NCBI RefSeq assembly: GCF_008710145.1
Contig: NZ_VYKL01000025.1
Location: 1 to 64,000, forward strand
From: Niallia endozanthoxylica
GTDB taxonomy: Bacteria > Bacillota > Bacilli > Bacillales > Cytobacillaceae
Direction: 5' to 3'
DNA length: 64,000 nt
Of the stretch, positions 36,079 to 44,687 are shown piece after piece. The notes under the pieces were generated by a model. The model was not told the DNA's origin, searched no databases, and was given only the letters and a program-made list of their open reading frames with translations. How positions within the stretch are numbered: the stretch's first letter is position 1; every line of letters begins with the position of its first letter. A program made the translations under genes and the position numbers.

Positions 36079-37026
36079 TTATGCAAAGATATCCGTATAT
36101 AAAGTTTCTAAATCTGGCAGTGGACTTGCTTCTGCAAACTCAACAGCTTTTTTGATGGTTTCCTTCGCTTCGGCTTCAATACGATCGGCTTCTTCTGCTG
36201 TCATCCAGCCATTTTGAAGGGCTTTTTCTCTTAATTCGATAATTGGATCACGGTCTTTATTTGGATCGTTATCCGTTTTGTATTTTTGTTCGTCCCCTTC
36301 AAAGTGACCGAATTTTCGGTACGTATCACATTCAATCAGGGTAGGACCATTCCCTGACTTCGCTCTTTCAATCGCTTCTTTTGTCGCATTATATACAGCC
36401 TCAACATCCATGCCATCCACACGTACGCCTGGCATATTATAAGCGGATGCTCTTTCCGCAACCGTTTCAGAAGCACTTGCATATCTAAACGGTGTCCCTT
36501 CACCAAATTGATTATTTTCACAAACGAAAATAACCGGCAGGTCTAAAATGGAAGCTAGGTTTAGGCCTTCATGGAATAATCCTTCGTTGGATGCTCCATC
36601 ACCAAAGAAGCAAACAGCCACATTGTCACGGCCTAATGTCTTAATGCTAAGTGCCGCACCAGCCGCTAAGCCGAATCCGCCGCCAACAATCCCATTGGCA
36701 CCTAACATACCTTTACCAACGTCAGCAACGTGCATGGATCCGCCTTTACCTCCGCCTAGGCCATCCTTTTTTCCCATAATTTCTGCCATCATGCCATTGA
36801 TATCGCAGCCTTTTGCAATCGCATGTCCATGTCCACGGTGAGTACTTGTAATATAATCCTCTTCATCTAGTAGAGCCATGACTCCTGTTGCAACAGCCTC
36901 TTCCCCAGCATACAAATGAACAAAGCCTGGAATTAACCCTTTCCCGAAAGTACGGTGTACATCTTCTTCAAAAAATCTGATTTCATTCATCTTTTGATAT
37001 ATCCAAAGTACCGTTTCCTTTTCCAT
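36079..37026 (-). CDS. acoA: Acetoin dehydrogenase E1 alpha subunit
   Basis: Alpha chain of E1, 315 residues, binding thiamine diphosphate and Mg2+ through GDGASNEGLFHEGLN...CENN (about 142-174). FVHLYAGEEAVATGVMALL and STHRGHGHAIAKG mark the substrate channel and regulatory region of the family, and the phosphorylation-loop equivalent YRKFGHFEGDEQKYK fits acetoin/2-oxo acid E1 chains. ATG behind AAGGAGGAA. Second gene of the operon after lpd. Confidence 0.9.
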   Translation of the reverse strand: MEKETVLWIYQKMNEIRFFEEDVHRTFGKGLIPGFVHLYAGEEAVATGVMALLDEEDYITSTHRGHGHAIAKGCDINGMMAEIMGKKDGLGGGKGGSMHVADVGKGMLGANGIVGGGFGLAAGAALSIKTLGRDNVAVCFFGDGASNEGLFHEGLNLASILDLPVIFVCENNQFGEGTPFRYASASETVAERASAYNMPGVRVDGMDVEAVYNATKEAIERAKSGNGPTLIECDTYRKFGHFEGDEQKYKTDNDPNKDRDPIIELREKALQNGWMTAEEADRIEAEAKETIKKAVEFAEASPLPDLETLYTDIFA

Positions 37027-37050
37027 TTATAATTCCTCCTTATAGGTTGT

Positions 37051-38403
37051 TTACATATGAATGGCTTGTTTGAATAAAGCGTTTGCATTTTCTCCAATCG
37101 CTTCAGAAATGGCCGGATGGGCATGAACCATGCTTGCTAGCTCATTCATCGTTCCTTCTGAATGCTTCATGGATAAAATTTCCCCTATGAGCTCGGTTGC
37201 ATTGGCACCGACAATGACAGCGCCTAGTATTTCATCATATCGATGGTCGGAGATTATTTTGATAAAGCCTTCTGTTTCACCCATTGCAATGGCTTTCGCA
37301 TTTCCTGCTAATGATGATGTGCTGATTTTCACATCATAACCGGCATTTATCGCTTGTTCTTCATTTAGACCAAATGAAGCGATTTCCGGATGTGTATAAA
37401 CGCATCTAGGAATTTCTGTTTGATCTAAAGACTGAGGCTTCTCCCCATTCATGGCTTGAACCGCAATCAGACCTTCTGCACTTGCTGCATGTGCCAATTG
37501 ATAGCCTCCGATCAAATCTCCTACGGCATAAACATGTTTTTTACTCGTTTCATAAAAGTCATTGACAGCCACAAATTTATTCGAGGCATCCATTTTTAGG
37601 TTTAAATCTTTTGCCACTTCGATATTTGGTGTCCTGCCCGTTGCGACTAAAAGAGTGTCATATGGAATTTCTTGATCCGCTAAAATGATTTTTCCTTGTT
37701 TCACTTCCCGGATTTCAGCTTTTATAATGGTTTGTACTTTTTTCCTTTGTAAATGCTTTTTAATGATTTTACGTGCGTCAAGGTCTTCGGTTAAAAGAAT
37801 ATCAGGAGCTACTTCAATAATGGTCACCTTTGTCCCAAGTGGTGCCATGGCAAAAGCCAACTCTACAGATATCACCCCGCCGCCGATGATGACCATCGAT
37901 TTCGGACATTCTTTCAAGTCAAAAAATGAATCGGTAGTTAAGTAGTTTACTCTATCCAATCCCTTTATTGGCGGAATAAAAGGTTTACTTCCTGTTGCTA
38001 ATAAAATATCCCTGCCCTTTATTTTGTCGTTACCGACGGAAACCACTCGGTCTTCCGTTACAGTGGCATCTCCTTGGAAAAAAGTAATCTTGTTTTTCTT
38101 TAAAAGATGGTCCACTCCACTAGTCAATGTCTGTACGACTTGATCTTTACGCTTCATTAATTTTGGAAAATCAATGGATAATTCACCTGTTTTAATGCCC
38201 CAGCTATTTGCCTTTTGAATCTCTTCAACCATTTCACTATGTTTTAATAGTGCTTTTGAAGGTATGCAGCCGACATTTAGACAGGTTCCACCTAATTTCT
38301 TTCTTTCGACGATCGCTACCTTTTTGCCTAATTGAGCTGCCCGGATGGCGGAAACATATCCCCCAGGTCCTGCCCCAATGACAACTAGATCAAATTCTTT
38401 CAT
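37051..38403 (-). CDS. acoL: Dihydrolipoyl dehydrogenase E3
   Basis: Flavoprotein that reoxidises dihydrolipoamide with NAD+, 450 residues. FAD-binding GAGPGGYVSAIRAAQLG at 9-25, redox-active disulfide GGTCLNVGCIPSKAL (Cys41 and Cys46), NAD-binding IGGGVISVELAFA near 174, and C-terminal dimer interface with the His-Glu pair HAHPAISEAIGEN. ATG behind AAGGTG. It is the first gene of the operon, unlike the common acoA-first order, and is directly downstream of the sigma-54 promoter at 38463-38478. Confidence 0.9.
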   Translation of the reverse strand: MKEFDLVVIGAGPGGYVSAIRAAQLGKKVAIVERKKLGGTCLNVGCIPSKALLKHSEMVEEIQKANSWGIKTGELSIDFPKLMKRKDQVVQTLTSGVDHLLKKNKITFFQGDATVTEDRVVSVGNDKIKGRDILLATGSKPFIPPIKGLDRVNYLTTDSFFDLKECPKSMVIIGGGVISVELAFAMAPLGTKVTIIEVAPDILLTEDLDARKIIKKHLQRKKVQTIIKAEIREVKQGKIILADQEIPYDTLLVATGRTPNIEVAKDLNLKMDASNKFVAVNDFYETSKKHVYAVGDLIGGYQLAHAASAEGLIAVQAMNGEKPQSLDQTEIPRCVYTHPEIASFGLNEEQAINAGYDVKISTSSLAGNAKAIAMGETEGFIKIISDHRYDEILGAVIVGANATELIGEILSMKHSEGTMNELASMVHAHPAISEAIGENANALFKQAIHM

Positions 38404-38462
38404 TTCTGTTCATCACCTTGCTTTCGTCTTGAAGTGAAAATTTTCTTTACACTTTTATATAA

Positions 38463-38478
38463 TGCAAGTATCGTGCCA
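38463..38478 (-). promoter_or_regulatory. Sigma-54 (-24/-12) promoter of the aco operon
   Basis: On the minus strand TGGCAC-GATAC-TTGCA: a perfect match to the TGGCAC N5 TTGCW consensus, 60 bp upstream of the E3 start codon. It requires RpoN and an enhancer-binding activator; such an activator gene is adjacent. Confidence 0.93.
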
Positions 38479-38555
38479 ACCTTTTTAAAAAAGTGAAAAC
38501 GCTGTCACAATAAGGCTGATCCTCTTTCATTGTCTAATCATTCATGTATCAGTTT

Positions 38556-38613
38556 TGTCTCAATGAGACAGATTGTGTCTCACTTGTCTCATGTGTCTCA
38601 CTGTCTCGAGACA
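38556..38613. promoter_or_regulatory. Array of TGTCTC activator sites (UAS)
   Basis: Two perfect palindromes, TGTCTCAATGAGACA (38556-38570) and TGTCTCGAGACA (38602-38613), with three more direct TGTCTCA half-sites between. They lie about 80-150 bp upstream of the -24 element, the normal position for an enhancer-binding protein such as AcoR. Confidence 0.8.
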
Positions 38614-38616
38614 AAA

Positions 38617-38669
38617 AAACCTCCATTTTATCCTTCTCAACTGAGAGTAGGTATAAAATGGAGGTTTTA
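38617..38669 (-). terminator. Terminator of the acoR-like gene
   Basis: AACCTCCATTTTAT / ATAAAATGGAGGTT stem with an inner hairpin (CTCAACTGAG); U-run on the minus strand (AAAAAAA on plus). It separates acoR from the UAS. Confidence 0.88.
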
Positions 38670-38674
38670 TATGA

Positions 38675-40654
38675 TTACATTTTTCCTTTCCAATCTTCAG
38701 CAGTCAGCTGAAACTGTTTGATTTTTCGATACATGGTCGCGCGAGAAATATCAAGGATTTTTGCAGCGTTTGTGACATTTCCATCCTCCTGAATCATCGC
38801 TTCAATGAGTCTATCCTTTTCGTCTTCTTCTACCGGGCAGTCAAGCAATTCTGGTGGAAGATCGAATGGAGAAAGACTATTTCCTTCCATATTAAACAAT
38901 GATTGTTGAATAACATTTTTTAATTCCCGAATATTCCCTGGCCAATGATATTGTGTCAGGTACTGCATCGTATCTGGTTGTACGACAATATCTCGTTTGC
39001 CAAATTCTCCGCCCATTATGTTTATGAAGTGATAGATCAATGCAGGGATATCGCTGCTTCTTTCACGTAAAGCAGGGATTCGCAGCTGGATCACATTAAG
39101 TCGATACAAGAGATCTTCACGAAATTCACCTTTTTGTACAGCTTCCTTTAAATTTTTATGAGTAGCCGCAATGACACGTACATCAAGCGGAATTGGTTTC
39201 CCCCCGCCGAGTCTGGTGACCACCCTTTCTTCCAATAACCGAAGCAGGTGGACCTGCAAATCTAACGGCATATCTCCAATCTCATCAAGGAAAATCGTAC
39301 CTCCCTGAGCTAACTCAAACTTTCCAGGACTTCCTTTCGATTTCGCTCCCGTAAATGCACCTGATTCGTAACCAAATAGTTCACTTTCTAACAAACTATG
39401 TGGAACAGCTCCACAGTTAATGGCTACAAAGGGTTTATCACTCCGGTTACTTCCCTGATGGATTGATTGGGCAAAAAGCTCTTTTCCTGTCCCTGTCTCA
39501 CCTGATAGAAAAACAGTGGTATCGATCATCGTCGCTTTCTGAGCTTTTTTTACGATATCTGTAAACGCCTTTGAAGAACCAATCATATCATCAAAACTAT
39601 ATCGTGTGGATTGAGAATCTCTAGATTGGATTCTGTTTGGTTTTTGTGGTTTTGCGATAGAAAGCTCTGTATTTTTTCTAAAAAAGATAACAGCTCCTAA
39701 AATCTCATCCTGGAAAGTGACAGGATAAATAGAGCAGATAAATTTTTGCTTATTTTTATGATGAAGACATACCTCTTCTCTTAGAACCTGTTGCCCATTA
39801 TGTAAAACAAACTCTACGAAGCGATTTAACTTTGGTATGCTATTTAACGTTTGAACATCACTTAGAAGGGAATGTGATTTAGCGGCAGCATTTTTTTCGA
39901 TAATACTTTTTCCACCATCCACGATAAATACAGCATCTTCCACACCTTCTAGTGCCGTATTTAAAAATAAATGATTACGTAAAGCATATTTAAAAAAATA
40001 TTGATTGATAGATTTGGAGATTTGATTCGCTTCAGAAAAGATTAACTTAATATGTTGCTGATTCAACTGATTATTACATCCTGCAATATTAATCACACCT
40101 AACAGCTCGTTTGTAAACGGATACAAAACTGGGAAAGCAGCACAAAACCATTCATGATTTTTTTCACAATAATGTTCGGAAAACAAAACTTGCGAGTACT
40201 GTTTGGTTTTCAGCGCAAGCCCTACTGCGTTTGTTCCCGCTGATTTCTCACTCCACGTTCCCCCAGTGAGAATATTGATTTTCTCCGCTTTCTTCAAGAT
40301 TTTCTTTTCACCTTCAGAATACAGGACTGTGCCGTAATTATCTGCAATGGAAAACATCGTTTTAGATTCATTTAATAGGTCGGATAAATTTTTTATTTGC
40401 GGGGTAGCAACCGTCAGTAATTCTTTATTTTTCTCAAGACGGTCATCTAAATCGGTTTGGGTAATAATTTCATTAATTTTCTTTTGAAAAGGACTGATGC
40501 CTAGCTTTTTCGAATCTTCCCATGAATTGAAAATGTCCATACGGATCTCTCCACCCATATATTGTCCCATTTCTTGATATTGCTTCCAAATTTTATTAAT
40601 AGAAAGGTTATATTCCATGGATCCAACTTCATCATTTGTAAGTGTCGGTTTCAT
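38675..40654 (-). CDS. acoR: Sigma-54-dependent activator, AcoR-like
   Basis: Enhancer-binding protein of 659 residues that drives RpoN promoters. An N-terminal GAF-type sensor region (about 60-220), a PAS-like part (about 225-320), AAA+ domain (about 355-590) with Walker A GETGTGKE, the sigma-54 contact loop GAFTGA, and DEIGDMPLDLQVHLLRLLEE, then a Fis-type HTH (VTNAAKILDISRATMYRKI). ATG at 40654 behind GGAGGG; a TTG precedes it. Upstream of and co-oriented with the aco operon, it very probably binds the TGTCTC array. Acetoin as effector is by analogy with AcoR. Confidence 0.88.
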   Translation of the reverse strand: MKPTLTNDEVGSMEYNLSINKIWKQYQEMGQYMGGEIRMDIFNSWEDSKKLGISPFQKKINEIITQTDLDDRLEKNKELLTVATPQIKNLSDLLNESKTMFSIADNYGTVLYSEGEKKILKKAEKINILTGGTWSEKSAGTNAVGLALKTKQYSQVLFSEHYCEKNHEWFCAAFPVLYPFTNELLGVINIAGCNNQLNQQHIKLIFSEANQISKSINQYFFKYALRNHLFLNTALEGVEDAVFIVDGGKSIIEKNAAAKSHSLLSDVQTLNSIPKLNRFVEFVLHNGQQVLREEVCLHHKNKQKFICSIYPVTFQDEILGAVIFFRKNTELSIAKPQKPNRIQSRDSQSTRYSFDDMIGSSKAFTDIVKKAQKATMIDTTVFLSGETGTGKELFAQSIHQGSNRSDKPFVAINCGAVPHSLLESELFGYESGAFTGAKSKGSPGKFELAQGGTIFLDEIGDMPLDLQVHLLRLLEERVVTRLGGGKPIPLDVRVIAATHKNLKEAVQKGEFREDLLYRLNVIQLRIPALRERSSDIPALIYHFINIMGGEFGKRDIVVQPDTMQYLTQYHWPGNIRELKNVIQQSLFNMEGNSLSPFDLPPELLDCPVEEDEKDRLIEAMIQEDGNVTNAAKILDISRATMYRKIKQFQLTAEDWKGKM

Positions 40655-40764
40655 CAAATGCCCTCCAAAATATATGAAAGATTAAGAATATTATATCACA
40701 ATCTAGTACTAATCAGGATGCGTTATTTAGTTTACGAGTTTTGAAACAAGTTTTTTTGAGGAGT

Positions 40765-40926
40765 ACACTGGTATAACAATTCCCAGCTTCCCTTCCAGAC
40801 AAATGATCTCAATCACCTGATCAGCAAACAAATAGGGTGTATCAAATCGATCCTGTTTTTTCATATCCTGATAATGATTGTTCTTTCTTATCCTCACTAT
40901 TGTACAACGTATAAGTAATGAGAACA
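40765..40926 (-). pseudogene. Decayed copy of the unknown 212-residue gene
   Basis: Matches the 3' part (32690-32794) and the 5' part plus promoter (33292-33375) of the gene at 32678-33316, fused at ATAATGATT (40871-40879). The same 9 bp occur in the intact gene at 32786-32794 and 33292-33300, so 506 bp were lost between short direct repeats. The start codon is also gone (CCT in place of CAT on the plus strand). Confidence 0.85.
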
Positions 40927-40944
40927 TCCCCCGTTTGGAATCAG

Positions 40945-41137
40945 ACGATTACCCCATTTCAGAAGGAGGATTATTCTCACGAAACGGAAAAGAAAGAAGA
41001 TTTTCCGGAAAAAGTTTTACTAAAAGGTCCTGGAAATAATATAACAGCGGCACGCTCGTCAGAATCACATTCAAATGCTTCATACCTATATGAACGTATC
41101 ACAAATATCCAAATCTCTTATTTTAGAAGCCGCTCGG
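40945..41137 (+). pseudogene. Decayed fragment of the DnaD-like replication gene
   Basis: Corresponds to parts of the gene at 44688-45614: CCATTTCAGAA... (40954; intact 44955) and TACCTATATGAACGTATCAC (41084; intact 45344), with about 250 bp missing between and both ends lost. The frame is broken. It lies directly beside the fragment of the 212-residue gene. Confidence 0.82.
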
Positions 41138-41171
41138 GGAATGCCTAGCACAAACAAAAATATTCAATACA

Positions 41172-41210
41172 AAAAATAACGCCTTGCTTTTACATTGCAG
41201 GGCGTTTAAG
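41172..41210 (-). terminator. Terminator after the katA-perR-hemH gene group
   Basis: AACGCC...TGC / GCA...GGCGTT stem with an A-run on the plus strand, giving a U-run on the minus transcript. The end of the small four-cysteine gene lies in the stem. Confidence 0.75.
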
Positions 41211-41321
41211 ATATTTCGATTTAGTGGGCTTTATTTTTATTCCACACTCACATATAAGGCTGTGCTTAAGTGTCTTTATAGTCGTTTTACAAGTAGGACA
41301 TATGTTTTTTTGGAGAGCCAT
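41190..41321 (-). CDS. Small four-cysteine (zinc-ribbon-like) protein
   Basis: A 43-residue protein too short for routine calling. It begins MALQKNICPTCKTTIK and continues to ICECGIKIK; Cys8, Cys11, Cys24 and Cys26 form a CxxC-x12-CxC set that could bind zinc or iron. The C-terminus is basic (KPTKSKYLKRP). The ribosome site AGGAGG lies 8 nt before the ATG and overlaps the hemH stop codon region; a terminator follows. So it is very likely translated as the last gene of the katA-perR-hemH group. Function unknown; a redox- or metal-responsive helper is one guess. Confidence 0.72.
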   Translation of the reverse strand: MALQKNICPTCKTTIKTLKHSLICECGIKIKPTKSKYLKRPAM

Positions 41322-41336
41322 TCTCTCTTCCTCCTT

Positions 41337-42284
41337 TTAAATTAATACAGGTAGATTGCTTGTGTATTTTTCTAAGACCACATGTGCTAGCGTTTCAATA
41401 AAGAGTGAGTCGGTATTCGGCATGGGCGGTCTGTGATAGTTTGCGTTTAATTCATCAGTAATTACTTTACACTCATAATCATTATCATACAGGACTTCTA
41501 GATGATCTGCTACAAAGCCTACTGGTGCATAGATAAAGGATCGGTAGCCTTGATCATATAATTTTCGTGTTAAATCTTGAACATCTGGTCCAAGCCATGG
41601 TTCACCCGTTTTGCCTTCACTTTGCCAGCCAACAACTACATTAGAAAAGTTTAGTTCCTTTGCAATCAGAGCAGCAGTGGCTTGAAGCTGTTCAGGGTAG
41701 GGGTCATGAAACGTTACTATCTTTTCTGGTAAACTATGTGCGGAGCAAATAACAACCGTTTTTTCAAGTTCTTTGTCCGGGATTCCCCTGAGGATTTGTT
41801 CAATACTTTTAGACCAATATCGAATAAATCCTTCTTCCTGATACCACTCGTTAACGGTGAAAATTTTGGGGCCGCCGATTTCGTTTGATATTTTTTCTGC
41901 TCGACGGTTATAGACCTCGGTACTAAAGGTAGAATAGTGTGGTGCAAGGACAATGGAAACGGCCTCCTCTATTTGGTCATTTTTCATTGCCATGACAGCC
42001 TCTTCAATAAAAGGAGAAATGTGTTTTAAACCAAGATACATGATAAATTCTACTTCATTTTGAATAGAATTTAATCTGTCTTCCAGCATTTTTGCTTGAT
42101 TAAGGGTAATTTCTGCAAGCGGGGAAATACCGCCAATTGCCTGATAGCGATAACTTAAATCCGTAATCATTTCTTCTGTTGGAACTTTACCATGCCGAAT
42201 ATGTGTGTAATAGGGTACTAGATCTTCTTCTCGATTAGGTGTTCCGTAGGCCATAACGAGTAATCCAACCTTTTTCCTTGTCAT
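41337..42284 (-). CDS. hemH: Ferrochelatase (coproporphyrin III type)
   Basis: Inserts Fe2+ into coproporphyrin III (Gram-positive pathway) or protoporphyrin IX. 315 residues from the ATG at 42284; the open frame starts at 42332 inside the upstream perR-like gene. Visible motifs: [10 protein letters not shown] at the N-terminus, the catalytic His in [22 protein letters not shown], and the conserved Glu in [13 protein letters not shown]. Its start is 8 bp from the perR-like stop. Grouping with catalase and a PerR-like repressor couples heme supply with heme-enzyme synthesis under peroxide stress. Confidence 0.92.
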   Translation of the reverse strand: MTRKKVGLLVMAYGTPNREEDLVPYYTHIRHGKVPTEEMITDLSYRYQAIGGISPLAEITLNQAKMLEDRLNSIQNEVEFIMYLGLKHISPFIEEAVMAMKNDQIEEAVSIVLAPHYSTFSTEVYNRRAEKISNEIGGPKIFTVNEWYQEEGFIRYWSKSIEQILRGIPDKELEKTVVICSAHSLPEKIVTFHDPYPEQLQATAALIAKELNFSNVVVGWQSEGKTGEPWLGPDVQDLTRKLYDQGYRSFIYAPVGFVADHLEVLYDNDYECKVITDELNANYHRPPMPNTDSLFIETLAHVVLEKYTSNLPVLI

Positions 42285-42291
42285 CTTTCTT

Positions 42292-42717
42292 TCACCTCGT
42301 AGCTGTATGTTGGCAATCTGTACAAACTCCATAAATTCCCATAATATGTCGATGAACTTTATATTTGGTTAGCCTTGATGCCATATCTTCAACCTCTATT
42401 AAGGTTGGAAAAGTAAAATCGACAATCAAACCGCAAGATTGGCAAATGACATGGTAGTTATTTATTTTAGATAATTCATATCTACTCATGCCGTTCTCAT
42501 AGGGTAATTCTTTCACGATATTCATACTTACAAATTGCTTCACATTATTGTAGATTGTGGTAAGACTCATGTTTGGTACACGTTTTGCTATCTCTTCAAC
42601 GGTAGGATGACCCTCAGCGATAATCATTTCTAAAATTTGAATTCTATGAGGGGTTATTCGTAAACCGTGTTCTTTTAAAAGGAGGATTAGTTCCTCTGAA
42701 CCCAAATTCCCATTCAT
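42292..42717 (-). CDS. perR: Fur-family peroxide-type repressor (PerR-like)
   Basis: Metal-dependent repressor of 141 residues. An N-terminal winged helix ([40 protein letters not shown]) and a dimerisation domain with two structural-zinc CxxC pairs (CQSCG, CTDC). [13 protein letters not shown] and the late His ([14 protein letters not shown]) resemble PerR more than Fur. Encoded between catalase and ferrochelatase, as expected for a peroxide regulon. A 7-bp hairpin (AGGTATC/GATACCT, near 42747-42771) lies before it. ATG behind AAGAGG. Confidence 0.86.
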   Translation of the reverse strand: MNGNLGSEELILLLKEHGLRITPHRIQILEMIIAEGHPTVEEIAKRVPNMSLTTIYNNVKQFVSMNIVKELPYENGMSRYELSKINNYHVICQSCGLIVDFTFPTLIEVEDMASRLTKYKVHRHIMGIYGVCTDCQHTATR

Positions 42718-42843
42718 GTGAAAGCCTCTTTTACTTTTTTAATGATAGGTATCCGTTTTGAACAGATACCTCTCATTTGAAAAAAATTTTGAAAATAATA
42801 GTGAATAAGAATAGTAGATTTGAAAATGATAAATCTATGAAAT

Positions 42844-44298
42844 TTAGCGTACTTCTTGTGGTACGGATAATCCAAGACCTTCAGCAACACGTGTGCCGTA
42901 TTCTGGATCTGCTTTATAGAAATGTTGAATTTGGCGAAGCTTGATTTCTTCTTTTTCAACAGGCTTCATTGCACCAACGATGGTTTCAACTAAACGAGTG
43001 CGTTCTTCAGCGGACATTAAACGATAAAGATCACCCGCTTGTGTATAGTGATCATTTGAATCGCAGGCAACTTGTTCAGCCAATCCTGTCACTTGAAATG
43101 GAGTTTGTTTGTGTTCCGGTACTTCAGTCGGACCGCCAAAGCTGTTAGGTTCATAGTACACAGAACCGCCCCCGTTACCGTCGAAACGCATTTGTCCATC
43201 ACGTTGATAGTTGTGAACAGGAGTGAGCGGACGGTTAATTGGCAAGTGGTTATGATTGATACCTACACGGTAACGGTGTGCATCAGCATAAGCAAATAGA
43301 CGACCTTGAAGCATTTTGTCTGGAGATGCTTCAATCCCTGGTACGAATGATCCTGGTGAGAAGGTTGCTTGTTCTACTTCAGCAAAATAGTTTTCAGGAT
43401 TGCGATCTAATACCATACGACCCACTTCAATTAATGGATAATCTTTGTGAGACCAAACTTTTGTTACATCGAATGGATCGAATCGATACGTGTTAGCCTC
43501 TTCAAATGGCATGATTTGAACATGTAATGTCCACGAAGGGAAATCCCTATTCTCAATAGCATTAAATAAGTCTTCTGTATGATAATCAGGATTTTCACCT
43601 GCAATTTTAGTTGCTACTTCCGCAGTCATGTTCTTCACGCCTTGATCTGCGATAAAATGATATTTCACCCAAACGGCTTCACCTTCCGCATTCACCCATT
43701 TGAATGTATGGCTGCCATAACCATTCATGTGACGTAATGTAGCAGGAAGTCCACGATCCCCCATCAAATAGGTAACTTGATGTAGAGATTCAGGTGATAA
43801 AGACCAGAAATCCCAAACCGCAGTAGGATTCTTTAAATGTGTTTTCGGATCTCTTTTTTGTGTATGAATAAAGTCAGGGAACTTGATGGCATCACGAATA
43901 AAGAAAATTGGTGTATTGTTACCAACTAGATCATAGTTTCCTTCCTCAGTGTAAAACTTAACAGCAAATCCACGAGGATCACGTACCGTGTCAGCTGAAC
44001 CTAGTTCACCAGCAACGGTTGAGAAACGAATAAACATCGGTGTACGTGTACCAACTCCGTTAAATAATTTTGCCTTTGTATATTTTGACATATCATTTGT
44101 TACTTCAAAGTAACCATGTGCGCCAGCACCTTTTGCATGAACGACACGCTCAGGAACACGTTCACGGTTGAAATGAGCAAGTTTTTCTAATAAGTAAGTA
44201 TCTTGAATTAATGATGGGCCGCGAGAACCAGCTGTCATTGAATTTTGGTTATCACCAACTGGTGCACCCCAGCTAGTAGTTAAGTTATTTTTAGTCAT
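42844..44298 (-). CDS. katA: Monofunctional heme catalase
   Basis: Degrades H2O2 to water and O2. Small-subunit clade, 484 residues from the ATG at 44298 (GAGGTG, 8 nt upstream; a GTG at 44310 opens the frame). Active-site His in [16 protein letters not shown], the Asn in [14 protein letters not shown], and the proximal-heme Tyr in [14 protein letters not shown], with heme-side Arg. A PerR-like box lies 76 bp upstream. First gene of the minus-strand katA-perR-hemH group. Confidence 0.95.
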   Translation of the reverse strand: MTKNNLTTSWGAPVGDNQNSMTAGSRGPSLIQDTYLLEKLAHFNRERVPERVVHAKGAGAHGYFEVTNDMSKYTKAKLFNGVGTRTPMFIRFSTVAGELGSADTVRDPRGFAVKFYTEEGNYDLVGNNTPIFFIRDAIKFPDFIHTQKRDPKTHLKNPTAVWDFWSLSPESLHQVTYLMGDRGLPATLRHMNGYGSHTFKWVNAEGEAVWVKYHFIADQGVKNMTAEVATKIAGENPDYHTEDLFNAIENRDFPSWTLHVQIMPFEEANTYRFDPFDVTKVWSHKDYPLIEVGRMVLDRNPENYFAEVEQATFSPGSFVPGIEASPDKMLQGRLFAYADAHRYRVGINHNHLPINRPLTPVHNYQRDGQMRFDGNGGGSVYYEPNSFGGPTEVPEHKQTPFQVTGLAEQVACDSNDHYTQAGDLYRLMSAEERTRLVETIVGAMKPVEKEEIKLRQIQHFYKADPEYGTRVAEGLGLSVPQEVR

Positions 44299-44373
44299 AT
44301 GTTTTTTCACCTCATATTGGGTTTTTGCTTACAAGTAAATGATAACATTTCTCAATAAAAAATCAATACTTAT

Positions 44374-44388
44374 TTATAATTATTTTAA
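44374..44388. promoter_or_regulatory. PerR-like box upstream of katA
   Basis: TTATAATTATTTTAA matches 14 of 15 positions of the PerR consensus TTATAATNATTATAA, 76 bp before the katA start. Agrees with the PerR-like gene downstream. Confidence 0.75.
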
Positions 44389-44525
44389 TTAAATAACTAA
44401 TATTATAATCAAAAATCAACTAGTTCCCTTGTGAATACTGAATTTCCCATTATAAAATCTCGCAAAAAGGTAATTTTATTTTCATTCATTTGTAAGAAAT
44501 TGATTATAACTGAGAAAATTTACAT

Positions 44526-44555
44526 AAAAAGAAGCAGACTCCCCTGCTTCTTTTT
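44526..44555. terminator. Bidirectional terminator inside a divergent intergenic region
   Basis: Perfect 12-bp stem AAAAAGAAGCAG / CTGCTTCTTTTT with a 6-nt loop. Both flanking genes are transcribed away from it, so it terminates no known gene. It may insulate the replication module or end an unseen RNA. Confidence 0.8.
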
Positions 44556-44687
44556 GAACTTTCTATGACATGGTTAATAGGATTCTGCTAGTTTCTCTAC
44601 ATTCATAGGACATTTTCTCCCCTCTCATCTATATAACAACAATGGAGGCAGTCCAAAACAAATATGACCTATAGTGAGGGAAACAGC

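Noticed and set aside
33744..38403. Pyruvate dehydrogenase or branched-chain 2-oxo acid dehydrogenase complex
   Set aside because: A sigma-54 promoter, adjacent AcoR-like activator and single lipoyl domain fit acetoin dehydrogenase better, though substrate is not proven by sequence.
40727..40927. 66-codon minus-strand frame as an intact gene
   Set aside because: Comparison with 32678-33316 shows it is a deletion remnant whose true start codon is lost.
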